Origin: Solibacillus isronensis
GTDB lineage: Bacteria; Bacillota; Bacilli; Bacillales_A; Planococcaceae
DNA length: 64,000 nucleotides
Direction of reading: 5' to 3'
Assembly: GCF_900168685.1 (NCBI RefSeq)
Contig: NZ_FVZN01000014.1
Location: forward strand, 620,001 to 684,000
Shown here piece by piece: positions 1-8,472 of this stretch; within the stretch, counting starts at the first letter, position 1; every line of letters begins with the position of its first letter. Made by a program: the position numbers and the translations under genes. The notes beneath the pieces are model-generated. The model was given only the letters and a program-made list of their open reading frames with translations. It searched no databases and had not been told where the DNA came from.

Positions 1-22
1 ATCGGACCGGAAAACGAATAAC

Positions 23-67
23 AAAAAGGACAGCGCGTGCTAGCAGTTAGCATACGCTGTTCTTTTA
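23..67 (-). terminator. Terminator of the minus-strand ABC operon
   Basis: Interrupted inverted repeat (CAGCG..TGCTA / TAGCA..CGCTG) flanked by A and T tracts. On the minus strand it follows the stop codon of the last permease gene and runs into a T tract, so it should end the ABC operon. The flanking AAAAG/CTTTT means it could also work in the other direction. Confidence 0.7.
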
Positions 68-685
68 AAATTCAGCCGCCGGAAATTTTATTGCAGCCGA
101 TTTAAAATATTGATAGTAAATAATGAAACCAATTATCGGAACAATCGGTGCACCCATTAGTGCAATGTCCATAATACTAAATATTAGCATGATCATTAAA
201 TGAACAAACGCAAAGAGAAAAAAGTAGCCTAGCATTGTTCCGATTGATATGCTTTTCGTACCTTTTGTCGGATTGCTTAAATAGTTTTTCAGCATCGAGC
301 CGACCGAAGCAATTCCTGCAGCAAAAGCGATTGAAATTAATGACAATTCAATGTCTTCGATTTGATGATCCAGATATAAATATGTTTGATAAATCCCGAT
401 AGGAATCGTTATGATAAGCAAGAGCAGTAAACTGAAAATAAATAAGCTTTTTACAAAGTCCTTTGGGTCAATCGGCATTACCCGGAATCGTTTCATAAAG
501 TGGTTTTCAATCAAGTAGCTAATACCTAATGACGGCAAGAGCAACAGAAAATAGAAAACTATAAAACCAAAATTAACTTCTTTCAAAATGATCCACTGAA
601 TCGCGATCATCGCGGCAATAAATAAAAAAACAGTGATAAATAGTTTTCGCGAAAGATAAAAATGCATTTTAAGCAGTGCAATCAT
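65..685 (-). CDS. ABC transporter permease-like membrane protein
   Basis: A 206-residue protein that is mostly hydrophobic, with about six predicted membrane segments and no soluble domain. It is last in a four-gene minus-strand operon after a GntR regulator, an ABC ATPase and another membrane protein, so it is probably one half of the membrane channel of that transporter. The start is supported by an AGGAGGG ribosome site about 7 nt upstream, and it overlaps the preceding gene by four bases (ATGA). The substrate cannot be told from the sequence. YtrA-type operons of this layout often answer cell-envelope stress or antibiotics, which is only an inference here. Confidence 0.75.
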   Translation of the reverse strand: MIALLKMHFYLSRKLFITVFLFIAAMIAIQWIILKEVNFGFIVFYFLLLLPSLGISYLIENHFMKRFRVMPIDPKDFVKSLFIFSLLLLLIITIPIGIYQTYLYLDHQIEDIELSLISIAFAAGIASVGSMLKNYLSNPTKGTKSISIGTMLGYFFLFAFVHLMIMLIFSIMDIALMGAPIVPIIGFIIYYQYFKSAAIKFPAAEF

Positions 686-1278
686 AAGACATCCCTCCTG
701 TATTCACGAAAGTAATTGATGCTTGCAGCGATGATGAGTAGGATCAATAAACTCACAAATAAAATGAAACTCTGAAAAGTAGATAAATTTCCTAAAAATA
801 TGAGTAATTGAGAAAATCCTAATGGAATAAGAAATACAAAAAAGTTCATAAACCGACCAAACTTGCTGCGGCGAAAGAGCAGGAAAAAAGCGATAATAAA
901 AAAACTGATGCCAAAGCTTACGAATAGCTGTTTGACGGATGGCAAAACAAGCTGCTGTTCAAGCAATGTTTGAATCGCGGTCGTTGCTACAATTGTATAA
1001 AGGATATAGTACAGAGTGTAACGTCCTAAAAAAGAGAGATCCACAATGAAAAAGGTCTTTTTGGAAATTGGAAACAAACTTGTCATGAGGAGCTGGCTTT
1101 CCCGTTGATCCAAATAAACGGCACAGAGCGCTGTTATACTAATGGACAGTATAAAGTATGCGGCGACTTCGGTACCTTCAAAAAATAAAGGAAGAGCTAA
1201 AATTGATGCCACAAGTGGTGTAAACAAAATCCATGCAGATAATTGCTGACCATAAAAACGATAAAGCATCTGCTTCAT
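682..1278 (-). CDS. ABC transporter permease-like membrane protein
   Basis: A 198-residue integral membrane protein with about six hydrophobic segments. Its start codon overlaps the stop of the ATPase gene by one base (TAATG) and its end overlaps the next permease gene, which points to translational coupling. A GGGGCGG ribosome site precedes the ATG. I recognise no specific family. Position and composition make it the second membrane subunit of the exporter powered by the adjacent ATPase. Confidence 0.75.
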   Translation of the reverse strand: MKQMLYRFYGQQLSAWILFTPLVASILALPLFFEGTEVAAYFILSISITALCAVYLDQRESQLLMTSLFPISKKTFFIVDLSFLGRYTLYYILYTIVATTAIQTLLEQQLVLPSVKQLFVSFGISFFIIAFFLLFRRSKFGRFMNFFVFLIPLGFSQLLIFLGNLSTFQSFILFVSLLILLIIAASINYFREYRRDVL

Positions 1279-2120
1279 TATTTCCGCCCCTTTACGAAAA
1301 ACAGCATCAGATCATCAATCGTCGGTTTTTGCAGTTCAATGACTGGATTCACGAATTCACGCATAACCAAGTACTCAATCCCAAACACATAATCCCGTTT
1401 GCCGATTATCGAATGGTTCGGTATAACTTTCGCTTCTTCATGCGATCCTTTCCAAATTCCGTAACCGTACAGCAGGTCATCTTTATTTTCACTGAACAAA
1501 ATTTCCCCGTCATGGATAAATGTTATCGTATCGGCGATTTTCTCCAAATCCGATGTAATATGTGAAGAGAAGAGAATGGCATGATCTTCCTGTTCCATAA
1601 AGTTTTGCAGCATACCGAGCACTTCATCGCGTACGATCGGATCAAGACCGCTCGTTGGTTCATCAAGCAGCAAAAGTTTCGGCCGGTGTCCTAATGCAAG
1701 TGAAAGGGCGAGCTTCATTTTCGCTCCTTTAGACATCGTTTTGATTTTGTCATACTTCGGCACATCCAGCTGCTCCAGCAATTGATAAAAATAAGGACGG
1801 TCCCAAGTAGGATACACATTTCCGTACAGGACATCGAGCTCCTTTGGTGTAAAACTTTCCGGTACATGCAGTTCATCAAATACAACCCCGATTTGTGCCT
1901 TTAGCTCCACTTCATGTTCGATATGGTCTTTTTCGAATAAAAGAATGTTGCCATCAATTTTTTTCAGCAAATTTAAAATGAGTTTGATCGTCGTTGATTT
2001 TCCGGCACCGTTTTGCCCGATAAAGCCAGCAATCGTTCCGCTCTCAACCGTGAATGAAATATTATTTAACCGGAATTTTTTGAATTGCTTCGAAACGTTT
2101 TTTACTTCAATTGCGTTCAT
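1278..2120 (-). CDS. ABC transporter ATP-binding protein (YtrB-like)
   Basis: A 280-residue ABC ATPase. The N-terminal half has Walker A (GQNGAGKST, about residues 36-44), a signature-like segment (MSKGAKMKLALS) and Walker B with its glutamate (LLLLDEPTSGLD), followed by the switch histidine (SSH). The last ~70 residues form the C-terminal extension common in exporter ATPases. Three ATGs lie in a row. I chose the third because the GGAGG is then 7 nt upstream, and it starts 3 nt after the gntR stop. It probably powers export through the two downstream membrane proteins. Confidence 0.88.
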   Translation of the reverse strand: MNAIEVKNVSKQFKKFRLNNISFTVESGTIAGFIGQNGAGKSTTIKLILNLLKKIDGNILLFEKDHIEHEVELKAQIGVVFDELHVPESFTPKELDVLYGNVYPTWDRPYFYQLLEQLDVPKYDKIKTMSKGAKMKLALSLALGHRPKLLLLDEPTSGLDPIVRDEVLGMLQNFMEQEDHAILFSSHITSDLEKIADTITFIHDGEILFSENKDDLLYGYGIWKGSHEEAKVIPNHSIIGKRDYVFGIEYLVMREFVNPVIELQKPTIDDLMLFFVKGRK

Positions 2121-2122
2121 CA

Positions 2123-2494
2123 TCATTCCTCCAATAGTAAATCGAGTAAGTCATGCAGTTCCTCTTTCGGCACATTGGCAGTTTTCGCGATGGATACCGC
2201 TTTTGTGAAATACATTTCAATTTGGCGGATCAGCTCTTCCCGCAGGAAATCCTGATTGCGTTCCGATACATAACTTCCTTTACCGGCAATCGTGACGATA
2301 AAGCCATCCCGTTCCAAATCTGCATACGCCCGCTTCGTTGTCATAACACTGATCTTCAGTTCTTTCGCCAATGCCCTTATAGAAGGTAGGGAATCACCTG
2401 TTAACAGTGTACCTGTCAAAATGGCCTGTTTTAACTGGTCGGTAATTTGCTCATAAATAGGCTTTTCACTGTTATTGCTCAATTTGATAATCAA
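2123..2494 (-). CDS. GntR-family (YtrA subfamily) transcriptional regulator
   Basis: A 123-residue protein with an N-terminal winged helix-turn-helix (PIYEQITDQLKQAILTG.. then LPSIRALAKELKIS) and a short C-terminal helical dimerisation part, as in the YtrA subfamily, which lacks a ligand-binding domain. I chose TTG at 2494, giving MIIKLSNNSEKPIYEQ, because GAGGTG lies six bases upstream; a GTG at 2503 would be too close to that site. It is first in the ABC operon and probably represses it through the palindrome at 2522-2538. Confidence 0.85.
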   Translation of the reverse strand: MIIKLSNNSEKPIYEQITDQLKQAILTGTLLTGDSLPSIRALAKELKISVMTTKRAYADLERDGFIVTIAGKGSYVSERNQDFLREELIRQIEMYFTKAVSIAKTANVPKEELHDLLDLLLEE

Positions 2495-2521
2495 TCGTTT
2501 CACCTCACATGTTCAAACTGT

Positions 2522-2538
2522 GTATATACAGTATATAC
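2522..2538. promoter_or_regulatory. Candidate GntR operator (GTATATAC-A-GTATATAC)
   Basis: Two copies of the self-complementary octamer GTATATAC separated by one base. They lie about 28 bases upstream of the gntR start, where the ABC operon promoter should be. Palindromic TATAC-type sites next to ytrA-like genes are typical autoregulatory operators. The link to this regulator is an inference. Confidence 0.6.
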
Positions 2539-2755
2539 GGATGTGGCAGATTTTGTCTATTGAAAATTCAAAAATCTTAATTTTTACGTGCTGAAATTTT
2601 AAATTAGGTTAATTGCTGCATTTATTTTTCTGAACGAGTTTACCGTGTGACTCGTTACCCACGAATAGGACCTTCAAACTTAAATGATGAACCATTTCAC
2701 TTCTGCCAAAGTTGATGCATATAGTAATGTAGGCTCTTACAAGAGGAGGGATGCA

Positions 2756-3028
2756 ATGCTTTTATCAGAGCTCGCTGAAAAAGAACTGATCGAAATGGAA
2801 AACGGTGTTCGATATGGATTTTTAGCTGAGACGGAATGTATTTTTGATGCCAAAACAGGAAAGATTGCCGGATTTGAAATGCCGGCGCAAATGGTGAAAA
2901 TGCCGTTCCAAAAGAAAAAGGCAGGGATGGTAAAATATATTCCTTGGAGTGAAATTATTTTAATTGGGGAAGACCGGGTATTATTTCAAAAAACAACATC
3001 GACATTAAAGCATGCCAATGATGACTGA
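2756..3028 (+). CDS. ymxH: YlmC/YmxH family PRC-barrel sporulation protein
   Basis: A 90-residue protein, MLLSELAEKELIEMENG followed by a PRC-barrel-like beta domain (GFLAETECIFDAKTGKIAGFEMP...WSEIILIGEDRVLF). I chose ATG 2756 because AGAGGAGGG stands just upstream and the length then matches the ~85-residue YmxH/YlmC family. The frame is open further upstream but has no ribosome site there. In B. subtilis ymxH also stands directly before the dipicolinate synthase genes. Its molecular role is unknown. It overlaps the start of spoVFA. Confidence 0.85.
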   Translation: MLLSELAEKELIEMENGVRYGFLAETECIFDAKTGKIAGFEMPAQMVKMPFQKKKAGMVKYIPWSEIILIGEDRVLFQKTTSTLKHANDD

Positions 3029-3797
3029 ACGCTGGCTTGTGATCGGTACAGATGAGCGAATGAAGTTTTTGGCGAAGCAATTATCTACAAATGATCGCAC
3101 GGTGTATTACAAAAACACGACTGTTTGGGATGAAGCACTGAACAAAGTGGCGTTGGAGCTGCACCCGACAGAAATTGTGTTGCCGATCCACCCTTTATCG
3201 ATTCAAGTGGAGGAGCTTTTAGGTATTCGTCAGGCACGATTTTTTGCGGGGAAATTGACAGATCAATGGAAACAAATTCTTGAAAACAAGCAAGTGCAGT
3301 ACTATTTGGAAGATGAAACATTCATCTGGAAAAATGCTGCACTTACTGCAGAAGGCTTTCTAGCGCATTTGTATAAAGAAAAGTTAAATGTACAGTATAA
3401 AACAATTATGATTACAGGGTTTGGACGTGTAGCAAAAATGCTTGCCCTGTTTTTAACACGTCTCAATGCAAAGGTCATCATCGCCGTACGTTCGGAAACG
3501 CAAAAAGCCGAGGCCCTTGCATATGGCTATCAAGGTATTGAATTAAATGAGAAAAATAGTATGGAAGCGGATTTCCTGATTAATACGATCCCGACAAAAT
3601 GGCTGACGAAGGATTTTGAATCATGGATGATCCGTCCGATTTATGATGTCGCATCAAGCCCGGGATGTTTGAACGATATCAAATTATCTCAATATGAGCT
3701 GCTACCTGCATTACCTGGGAAATACTTTCCGCAAGCTGCAGCAAACTTATTATACGAAACGATACTAGAATTACGAAAGGAGGAAGCAAATGCTTGA
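3012..3797 (+). CDS. spoVFA: Dipicolinate synthase subunit A
   Basis: Subunit A of dipicolinate synthase, which makes the spore-core compound dipicolinic acid from the lysine-pathway intermediate in the mother cell. The C-terminal half has a Rossmann NAD(P) fold (ITGFGRVAKMLALFL, about residues 134-148) and the family's ending (DVASSPGCL..LPALPGKYFPQAAANLL). At 261 residues it is about 35 shorter than the B. subtilis protein, mostly in a divergent N-terminal half. The start is uncertain: ATGs at 3012, 3018 and 3021 all lack a strong ribosome site, and translation is probably coupled to ymxH. Its end overlaps spoVFB. Confidence 0.88.
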   Translation: MPMMTERWLVIGTDERMKFLAKQLSTNDRTVYYKNTTVWDEALNKVALELHPTEIVLPIHPLSIQVEELLGIRQARFFAGKLTDQWKQILENKQVQYYLEDETFIWKNAALTAEGFLAHLYKEKLNVQYKTIMITGFGRVAKMLALFLTRLNAKVIIAVRSETQKAEALAYGYQGIELNEKNSMEADFLINTIPTKWLTKDFESWMIRPIYDVASSPGCLNDIKLSQYELLPALPGKYFPQAAANLLYETILELRKEEANA

Positions 3798-4380
3798 GGG
3801 AAAACGCATTGGTTTAGGAATTACAGCATCACATTGTACGTATGAAGATGTCGTACCGAAAATTACCCAATTTCGTGAAGCCGGTGCAACCGTTGTACCG
3901 ATTATAACGCCTTCTGTATTACACGCTGCTACACGATTTGGAACAGGTGAAGAATGGATTGCGAAAATCGAAGAGTACTCCGGAGAAAAGGTTGTCAGTT
4001 CCATTGCGGAAGCGGAGCCGTTTGGACCGAGTAATCCGTTAGACTGTATGGTAATCGCACCGATGACAGGGAACTCGATCAGTAAATTTGCCAATGCCGC
4101 AACAGACAGTGCCGTACTGATGGCAGCTAAGGCGACACTTCGAAATGGGTCACCTGTAGTACTTGGTATTTCAACGAATGATGCGCTTGGGTTAAACGGG
4201 ATGAATTTAATGAAATTAATGAATGCAAAAAACATTTACTTCATTCCATTCGGTCAGGATGATCCAATTAAAAAACCGACATCGCTCATAGCGGATTTCA
4301 CAAAAATGCTCGATACTGTAGCATATACGCTCGCTCATAAAAAACAGATTCAGCCAATATTTATACAATATTTTAAATAA
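3790..4380 (+). CDS. spoVFB: Dipicolinate synthase subunit B
   Basis: A 196-residue flavoprotein-like subunit B of dipicolinate synthase. It shows the family N-terminus (GKRIGLGITASHCTYEDV) and conserved CMVIAPMTGNSISKFANAATDS and VLGISTNDALG segments. AAGGAGG precedes the ATG, and the gene overlaps spoVFA by eight bases, so both subunits are made together. It lies just upstream of asd and dapA, whose pathway supplies the substrate. Expression late in sporulation under SigK is known for B. subtilis. I could not confidently place that promoter here. Confidence 0.9.
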   Translation: MLEGKRIGLGITASHCTYEDVVPKITQFREAGATVVPIITPSVLHAATRFGTGEEWIAKIEEYSGEKVVSSIAEAEPFGPSNPLDCMVIAPMTGNSISKFANAATDSAVLMAAKATLRNGSPVVLGISTNDALGLNGMNLMKLMNAKNIYFIPFGQDDPIKKPTSLIADFTKMLDTVAYTLAHKKQIQPIFIQYFK

Positions 4381-4408
4381 TCAAATTATCTCACACAATT
4401 CTAATAAT

Positions 4409-4420
4409 ATATGATACAAT
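4409..4420 (+). promoter_or_regulatory. Candidate extended -10 promoter of asd
   Basis: The sequence TGATACAAT gives a TGn-type extended -10 element about 45 bases upstream of the asd start, in the only spacer between the sporulation genes and asd. No good -35 box is visible, as is usual for extended -10 promoters. Confidence 0.4.
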
Positions 4421-4464
4421 ATCCAACATTATATACATACCGATATTTTTAGGAGAGATGAGAC

Positions 4465-5505
4465 ATGACAAAGAAATTGAATGTTGCCGTAGTTGGGGCA
4501 ACAGGAGCTGTAGGTACAAAAATGATGGAGAAGCTGATTGAGCGCAAATTTCCAATTGCATCTATCAAGTTTTTAGCTTCTGCTCGTTCAGCGGGAAAAC
4601 AAATCGAATTTAATGGTGAAAACTATACGATAGAAGAAGCGAAACCGGAAAGCTTTGAAGGGATCGATCTTGCATTATTTTCAGCAGGCGGAGCTGTATC
4701 TGAAGTGCTGGCACCTGAAGCAGCAAAGCGTGGAGCGATTGTTATTGATAACACAAGCCATTTCCGTATGGATCCAGAGGTACCGCTTGTTGTACCGGAA
4801 GTAAATCGCCATGCATTAAAAACGATTCCAAAAGGGATTATCGCAAATCCAAACTGTTCGACAATTCAAATGGTTGCAGCATTACAGCCGATCCGTGAAA
4901 AGTTCGGTTTAACAAAAGTTGTTGTATCGACATATCAAGCGGTATCCGGTTCTGGTGTGGCAGCAATTGAAGAGCTGCGTGAGCAAAGTGCACAGTGGGA
5001 TGCAGGGAAAAATGTTGAAGCGAAAGTTTTACCGGTTAAATCAGATAAAAAACATTATCCTATCGCACGTAATGTCATTCCGCAAATTGATAAATTTACG
5101 GACAATGGCTTTACATATGAAGAAATGAAAATGATCAACGAAACGAAAAAAATTATGGAAGCACCTGAGCTGAAAGTTGCTGCAACATGTGTACGTGTTC
5201 CGGTTGTTTCAGGCCACTCAGAATCGGTTTATATCGAACTGGAGCAAGAAGCAACAGTACAGCAAATTTTTGACGCATTAACTGGAGCACCGGGCATTGT
5301 TCTGCAAGATGACATTCGCGAACAGCTTTACCCGATGCCGATTTTTGCGGAAAATGAAGAACCGACATATGTTGGACGTATTCGCCAAGATTTAGACAAC
5401 AAAAAAGGATTCCACTTATGGATTGTGTCAGATAATTTATTAAAAGGGGCTGCACTCAACTCTATTCAAATTGCAGAAGCTATGCTAGAGGATCACTTAC
5501 TATAA
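4465..5505 (+). CDS. asd: Aspartate-semialdehyde dehydrogenase
   Basis: This enzyme reduces aspartyl phosphate to aspartate semialdehyde with NADPH, the shared step toward lysine, diaminopimelate (cell wall), dipicolinate, threonine and methionine. The 346-residue protein has the nucleotide-binding GATGAVG (11-17) and the catalytic cysteine in ANPNCST (Cys131). AGGAGAGATGAG provides a ribosome site. It stands 18 bases before dapA, which uses its product. In B. subtilis the aspartokinase gene dapG lies between them; it is absent here. Confidence 0.97.
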   Translation: MTKKLNVAVVGATGAVGTKMMEKLIERKFPIASIKFLASARSAGKQIEFNGENYTIEEAKPESFEGIDLALFSAGGAVSEVLAPEAAKRGAIVIDNTSHFRMDPEVPLVVPEVNRHALKTIPKGIIANPNCSTIQMVAALQPIREKFGLTKVVVSTYQAVSGSGVAAIEELREQSAQWDAGKNVEAKVLPVKSDKKHYPIARNVIPQIDKFTDNGFTYEEMKMINETKKIMEAPELKVAATCVRVPVVSGHSESVYIELEQEATVQQIFDALTGAPGIVLQDDIREQLYPMPIFAENEEPTYVGRIRQDLDNKKGFHLWIVSDNLLKGAALNSIQIAEAMLEDHLL

Positions 5506-5522
5506 GGGGAGGATTATTAGTT

Positions 5523-6434
5523 ATGGATTTCGGACGTATTGGTACAGCGATGATTACGCCGTTTAAAAAGGACGGTACGATTAATTATCCTGAGTTAGAA
5601 CGAATTATTAATCATTTAATTGAAAATGGTACAGATTCAATTATTGCTTGTGGAACAACTTCGGAAAACCCGACAATGTCAACTGAGGAAAAAATCGAGG
5701 TCGTGCGCTTTACAGTTGAAAAAGTGGCAGGACGCATACCTGTTATTGCCGGTACAGGGGATAACGAAACAGCCTACTCGATTATGATGACTCATAAAGC
5801 AGAGGAAAATGGGGCAAACGGAATCATGCTCGTAACTCCATATTATAATAAGCCAAACCAGCGCGGCATGTATGCCCACTTTAAAACGATCGCAAAAGAA
5901 ACGAAGCTTCCTGTCATGCTGTATAATGTACCTGGTCGTACAGGTGCCAATATTTCAGCGGAAACAACGATTGCGATCAGCAAAGACGTACCGAATATTA
6001 CATGCATAAAAGAAGCAAGCGGTAACTTAGATCAAATGGGTGACATCATTGAAAATGTCGATCCTGATTTCTATGTATACTCAGGGGATGACGGGTTAAC
6101 GTTGCCACTGCTTGCAATCGGCGGACGCGGCATTATTTCTGTCGCTTCACATGTAGTAGGGAAAGATATGCAGCAAATGGTTCGTGCATTTGAAGAAGGC
6201 CGTCATCAGGAGGCTGCACAAATTCACCGAGCATTATTGCCGCTCGTTCGTGCCTTATTTGCACAACCGAATCCATCTCCAATTAAATACGCGATGACAA
6301 AATTAGGCTTTGATACACTTGATGTACGGATGCCGATGATGGAAATGCTACCGGAAGAAAAGGCAGCATTTGATGAAATTTGGGATACGTATCAGGAAAA
6401 AGCAAAAAGTTTCCGCGCATTACAAGTGAACTAA
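5523..6434 (+). CDS. dapA: 4-hydroxy-tetrahydrodipicolinate synthase
   Basis: A TIM-barrel class I aldolase that condenses pyruvate with aspartate semialdehyde, the first committed step to diaminopimelate, lysine and dipicolinate. The 303-residue protein has GTTSENPT (44-51), the catalytic tyrosine in LYNVPGRT (Tyr134) and the Schiff-base lysine in CIKEASG (Lys163). The GGGGAGG ribosome site lies just after asd, so the two are co-transcribed. A strong terminator follows. Confidence 0.97.
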   Translation: MDFGRIGTAMITPFKKDGTINYPELERIINHLIENGTDSIIACGTTSENPTMSTEEKIEVVRFTVEKVAGRIPVIAGTGDNETAYSIMMTHKAEENGANGIMLVTPYYNKPNQRGMYAHFKTIAKETKLPVMLYNVPGRTGANISAETTIAISKDVPNITCIKEASGNLDQMGDIIENVDPDFYVYSGDDGLTLPLLAIGGRGIISVASHVVGKDMQQMVRAFEEGRHQEAAQIHRALLPLVRALFAQPNPSPIKYAMTKLGFDTLDVRMPMMEMLPEEKAAFDEIWDTYQEKAKSFRALQVN

Positions 6435-6440
6435 CACATA

Positions 6441-6484
6441 AACAGTCACGCCTTCCGATGTGAAGCGGGTGACTGTTTTTTTAT
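6441..6484 (+). terminator. Rho-independent terminator after dapA
   Basis: The arms AACAGTCAC and GTGACTGTT, extended by GC pairs, form a stem followed by an eight-T run seven bases after the dapA stop. It ends the asd-dapA unit. The first 21-nt repeat array begins about 14 bases further on. Confidence 0.85.
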
Positions 6485-6497
6485 TTTTAGTCAGTTT

Positions 6498-6610
6498 GAG
6501 GATTATTGCGGATGAAGTGAGGATTAATGGTCAGAAACTGAGGATTAAAAGAAGAATTTTGAGGATTATCGGCTGCCAACTGAGGATTATCCAGTTAAAA
6601 GTGAGGATTA
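6498..6610 (+). repeat. 21-nt period array A (core GAGGATTA, six copies)
   Basis: The octamer GAGGATTA occurs at 6498, 6519, 6540, 6561, 6582 and 6603, exactly 21 bases apart every time. The 13 bases between copies differ from unit to unit. The array fills the spacer between the dapA terminator and the rnjB promoter. An open frame runs through it because 21 is a multiple of three, but no ribosome site or convincing start is visible, so I treat it as non-coding. Confidence 0.9.
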
Positions 6611-6687
6611 AAATTTCGACATTCTGTAAAACAGTTGTGATTTTAATTTGCCCGCAGTTCCGTAAAAAAAGAAAATCACTTTTTTAT

Positions 6688-6716
6688 TTGTACTAACGTC
6701 ATTCTCACCGTATAAT
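6688..6716 (+). promoter_or_regulatory. SigA-type promoter of rnjB
   Basis: TTGTAC at 6688-6693 and TATAAT at 6711-6716 with 17-base spacing, 45 bases upstream of the rnjB start. This is a good housekeeping promoter, independent of the dapA unit, which ends in its own terminator. Confidence 0.65.
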
Positions 6717-6761
6717 GAACTTTAAGTGGTTGCTGTTCGGAACAATTTAGGAGGAAATAAA

Positions 6762-8429
6762 GTGACAAAATCAAAAAATGAACTAATCCGTGTCATTCCA
6801 TTAGGTGGAGTTGGCGAAATCGGAAAATCAATGTATGTAATAGAAATCGATGAAGAGCTTTTCGTAGTAGACAGTGGGCTCATGTTCCCAGAAGACGAAA
6901 TGCTTGGAATTGATATCGTTATTCCAGATATCACGTATTTAGAGGAAAATAAAGAGCGCGTAAAAGGTATTTTCCTTACTCATGGACATGAAGATGCAAT
7001 TGGATCGATTGCGTATGTATTAAAGAAAATTAAAGCACCGGTATACGGTTCAAAGTTAACGATCGCATTGGCGAAGGAGCATTTAAAAGAATTACCTGCA
7101 CCTTACCAAGTGAAATTCTTTGAAGTATCGAGCAACAGTCGCATGAACTTCAATTCTACTTATGTGACATTCTTCCATACAACACATAGTATTCCAGATT
7201 CATTAGGTATCGTGTTCCATACTTCTGAAGGCGCTATCGTTCACACAGGCGAATTCAAATTTGACCAGTCGGCAACAGGTAAATTCAAGCCGGATTTGGC
7301 AAAAATGGCGATGCTCGGTGAAGAAGGCGTATTCATGCTTTTATCAGAATCAATGGAAGCAGAACGTCCTGGCTATACAACAAGTGAAGCAGTTATTGCG
7401 GAAGAATTGCAAAAAACGTTCCATTCGGCACCAGGTCGAATTATCGTAGCATTATATGCATCAAACTTTATTCGTATTCAGCAAGTGTTTAGACAAGCTG
7501 CCGCATCGTACCGTAAAGTCGCGGTAGTCGGGAAATCATTAGAGAAAATGGTCGATATCGGTGTAAACCTAGGCTATTTGGAAATCGATGAATCAACACT
7601 TGTACCAGTAAACGAAATTCATAAATATCATGATGACGAAATTATTATTATGGCAACGGGCAACAAAGGTGAACCACTTGATGCACTAGATAAAATTGTG
7701 CGTAAACACCACCGTGACATTAAAATCAGAAATACAGATACAGTTTTAATTACATTCACTCCATCACCAAGCATGGAAGTGCAAATGTATAACACGATGA
7801 ATCAATTGGCTAAAGCTGGCGCACATGTTATGACTTCAAACAAAAAAGTCCATGTTTCCGGCCACGGCAGCGCGGAAGATTTAAAATTGATGCTGAACTT
7901 CATGAAGCCGAAATACTTTATCCCGGTTCAAGGGGAGTACCGCATGTTAATTGCGCACTCGAAACTTGCACAACAAGTAGGCTTGCAAAAATCACAAATC
8001 TTCATCGCAGATAAAGGTGATATTGTCGAGTACAAAAACGGCAAAATGCGCATGACAGGACGTGTACAGGCAGGGAATGTATTAATCGACGGAATCGGTG
8101 TAGGCGATGTAGGTAATATCGTTTTACGCGACCGTAAACTGCTTTCACAAGATGGGATTTTCATTGTCGTTGTGACACTGAACCGTGCACAGAAAAAAAT
8201 TGCTTCAGGTCCCGAAATTTTATCGCGCGGATTCGTTTACGTACGTGAATCTGAGCAATTAATGGAGGAAGCTTCTGAAATCGCACGCGAAGTGATCGAG
8301 AAGTATGTCGGCAAAGAAACGTTCGAATGGACAAACATTAAGCAAGAAATTCGCGACACATTAAATCAGTATTTATTCCAAAAAACAAAACGTCGTCCAA
8401 TGATCATTCCAATCATTATGGAGTACTAA
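6762..8429 (+). CDS. rnjB: Ribonuclease J2
   Basis: A 555-residue metallo-beta-lactamase/beta-CASP ribonuclease, the same length as B. subtilis RNase J2, which pairs with RNase J1 in mRNA decay. The metal motif reads HGHEDA (74-79), where active RNase J1-type enzymes have HxHxDH. The missing last histidine is typical of the weakly active J2 subunit. The beta-CASP and C-terminal domains are complete (HVSGHGSAEDL at about 375). I chose GTG 6762 because AGGAGG lies 9 bases upstream; the in-frame extension back to 6726 has none. Its place after dapA matches B. subtilis. Confidence 0.93.
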   Translation: MTKSKNELIRVIPLGGVGEIGKSMYVIEIDEELFVVDSGLMFPEDEMLGIDIVIPDITYLEENKERVKGIFLTHGHEDAIGSIAYVLKKIKAPVYGSKLTIALAKEHLKELPAPYQVKFFEVSSNSRMNFNSTYVTFFHTTHSIPDSLGIVFHTSEGAIVHTGEFKFDQSATGKFKPDLAKMAMLGEEGVFMLLSESMEAERPGYTTSEAVIAEELQKTFHSAPGRIIVALYASNFIRIQQVFRQAAASYRKVAVVGKSLEKMVDIGVNLGYLEIDESTLVPVNEIHKYHDDEIIIMATGNKGEPLDALDKIVRKHHRDIKIRNTDTVLITFTPSPSMEVQMYNTMNQLAKAGAHVMTSNKKVHVSGHGSAEDLKLMLNFMKPKYFIPVQGEYRMLIAHSKLAQQVGLQKSQIFIADKGDIVEYKNGKMRMTGRVQAGNVLIDGIGVGDVGNIVLRDRKLLSQDGIFIVVVTLNRAQKKIASGPEILSRGFVYVRESEQLMEEASEIAREVIEKYVGKETFEWTNIKQEIRDTLNQYLFQKTKRRPMIIPIIMEY

Positions 8430-8472
8430 TTTGAGGGAGAGGCAACTATAGTTGCACCTTTATCTAATAATC

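Noticed and set aside
1233..1565. 110-codon plus-strand open frame opposite the ABC ATPase gene
   Set aside because: It lies antisense to a well-supported gene and has no ribosome site or recognisable family.
4381..4464. Possible lysine riboswitch or T-box before asd
   Set aside because: The 84-base spacer is too short and AT-rich for either, and no T-box core sequence is present.
6460..6696. 78-codon open frame through array A that reads as heptapeptides ([LV]RI repeats)
   Set aside because: A 21-nt period keeps one frame open by arithmetic. It starts inside the dapA terminator without a ribosome site and shows no protein-like conservation pattern.
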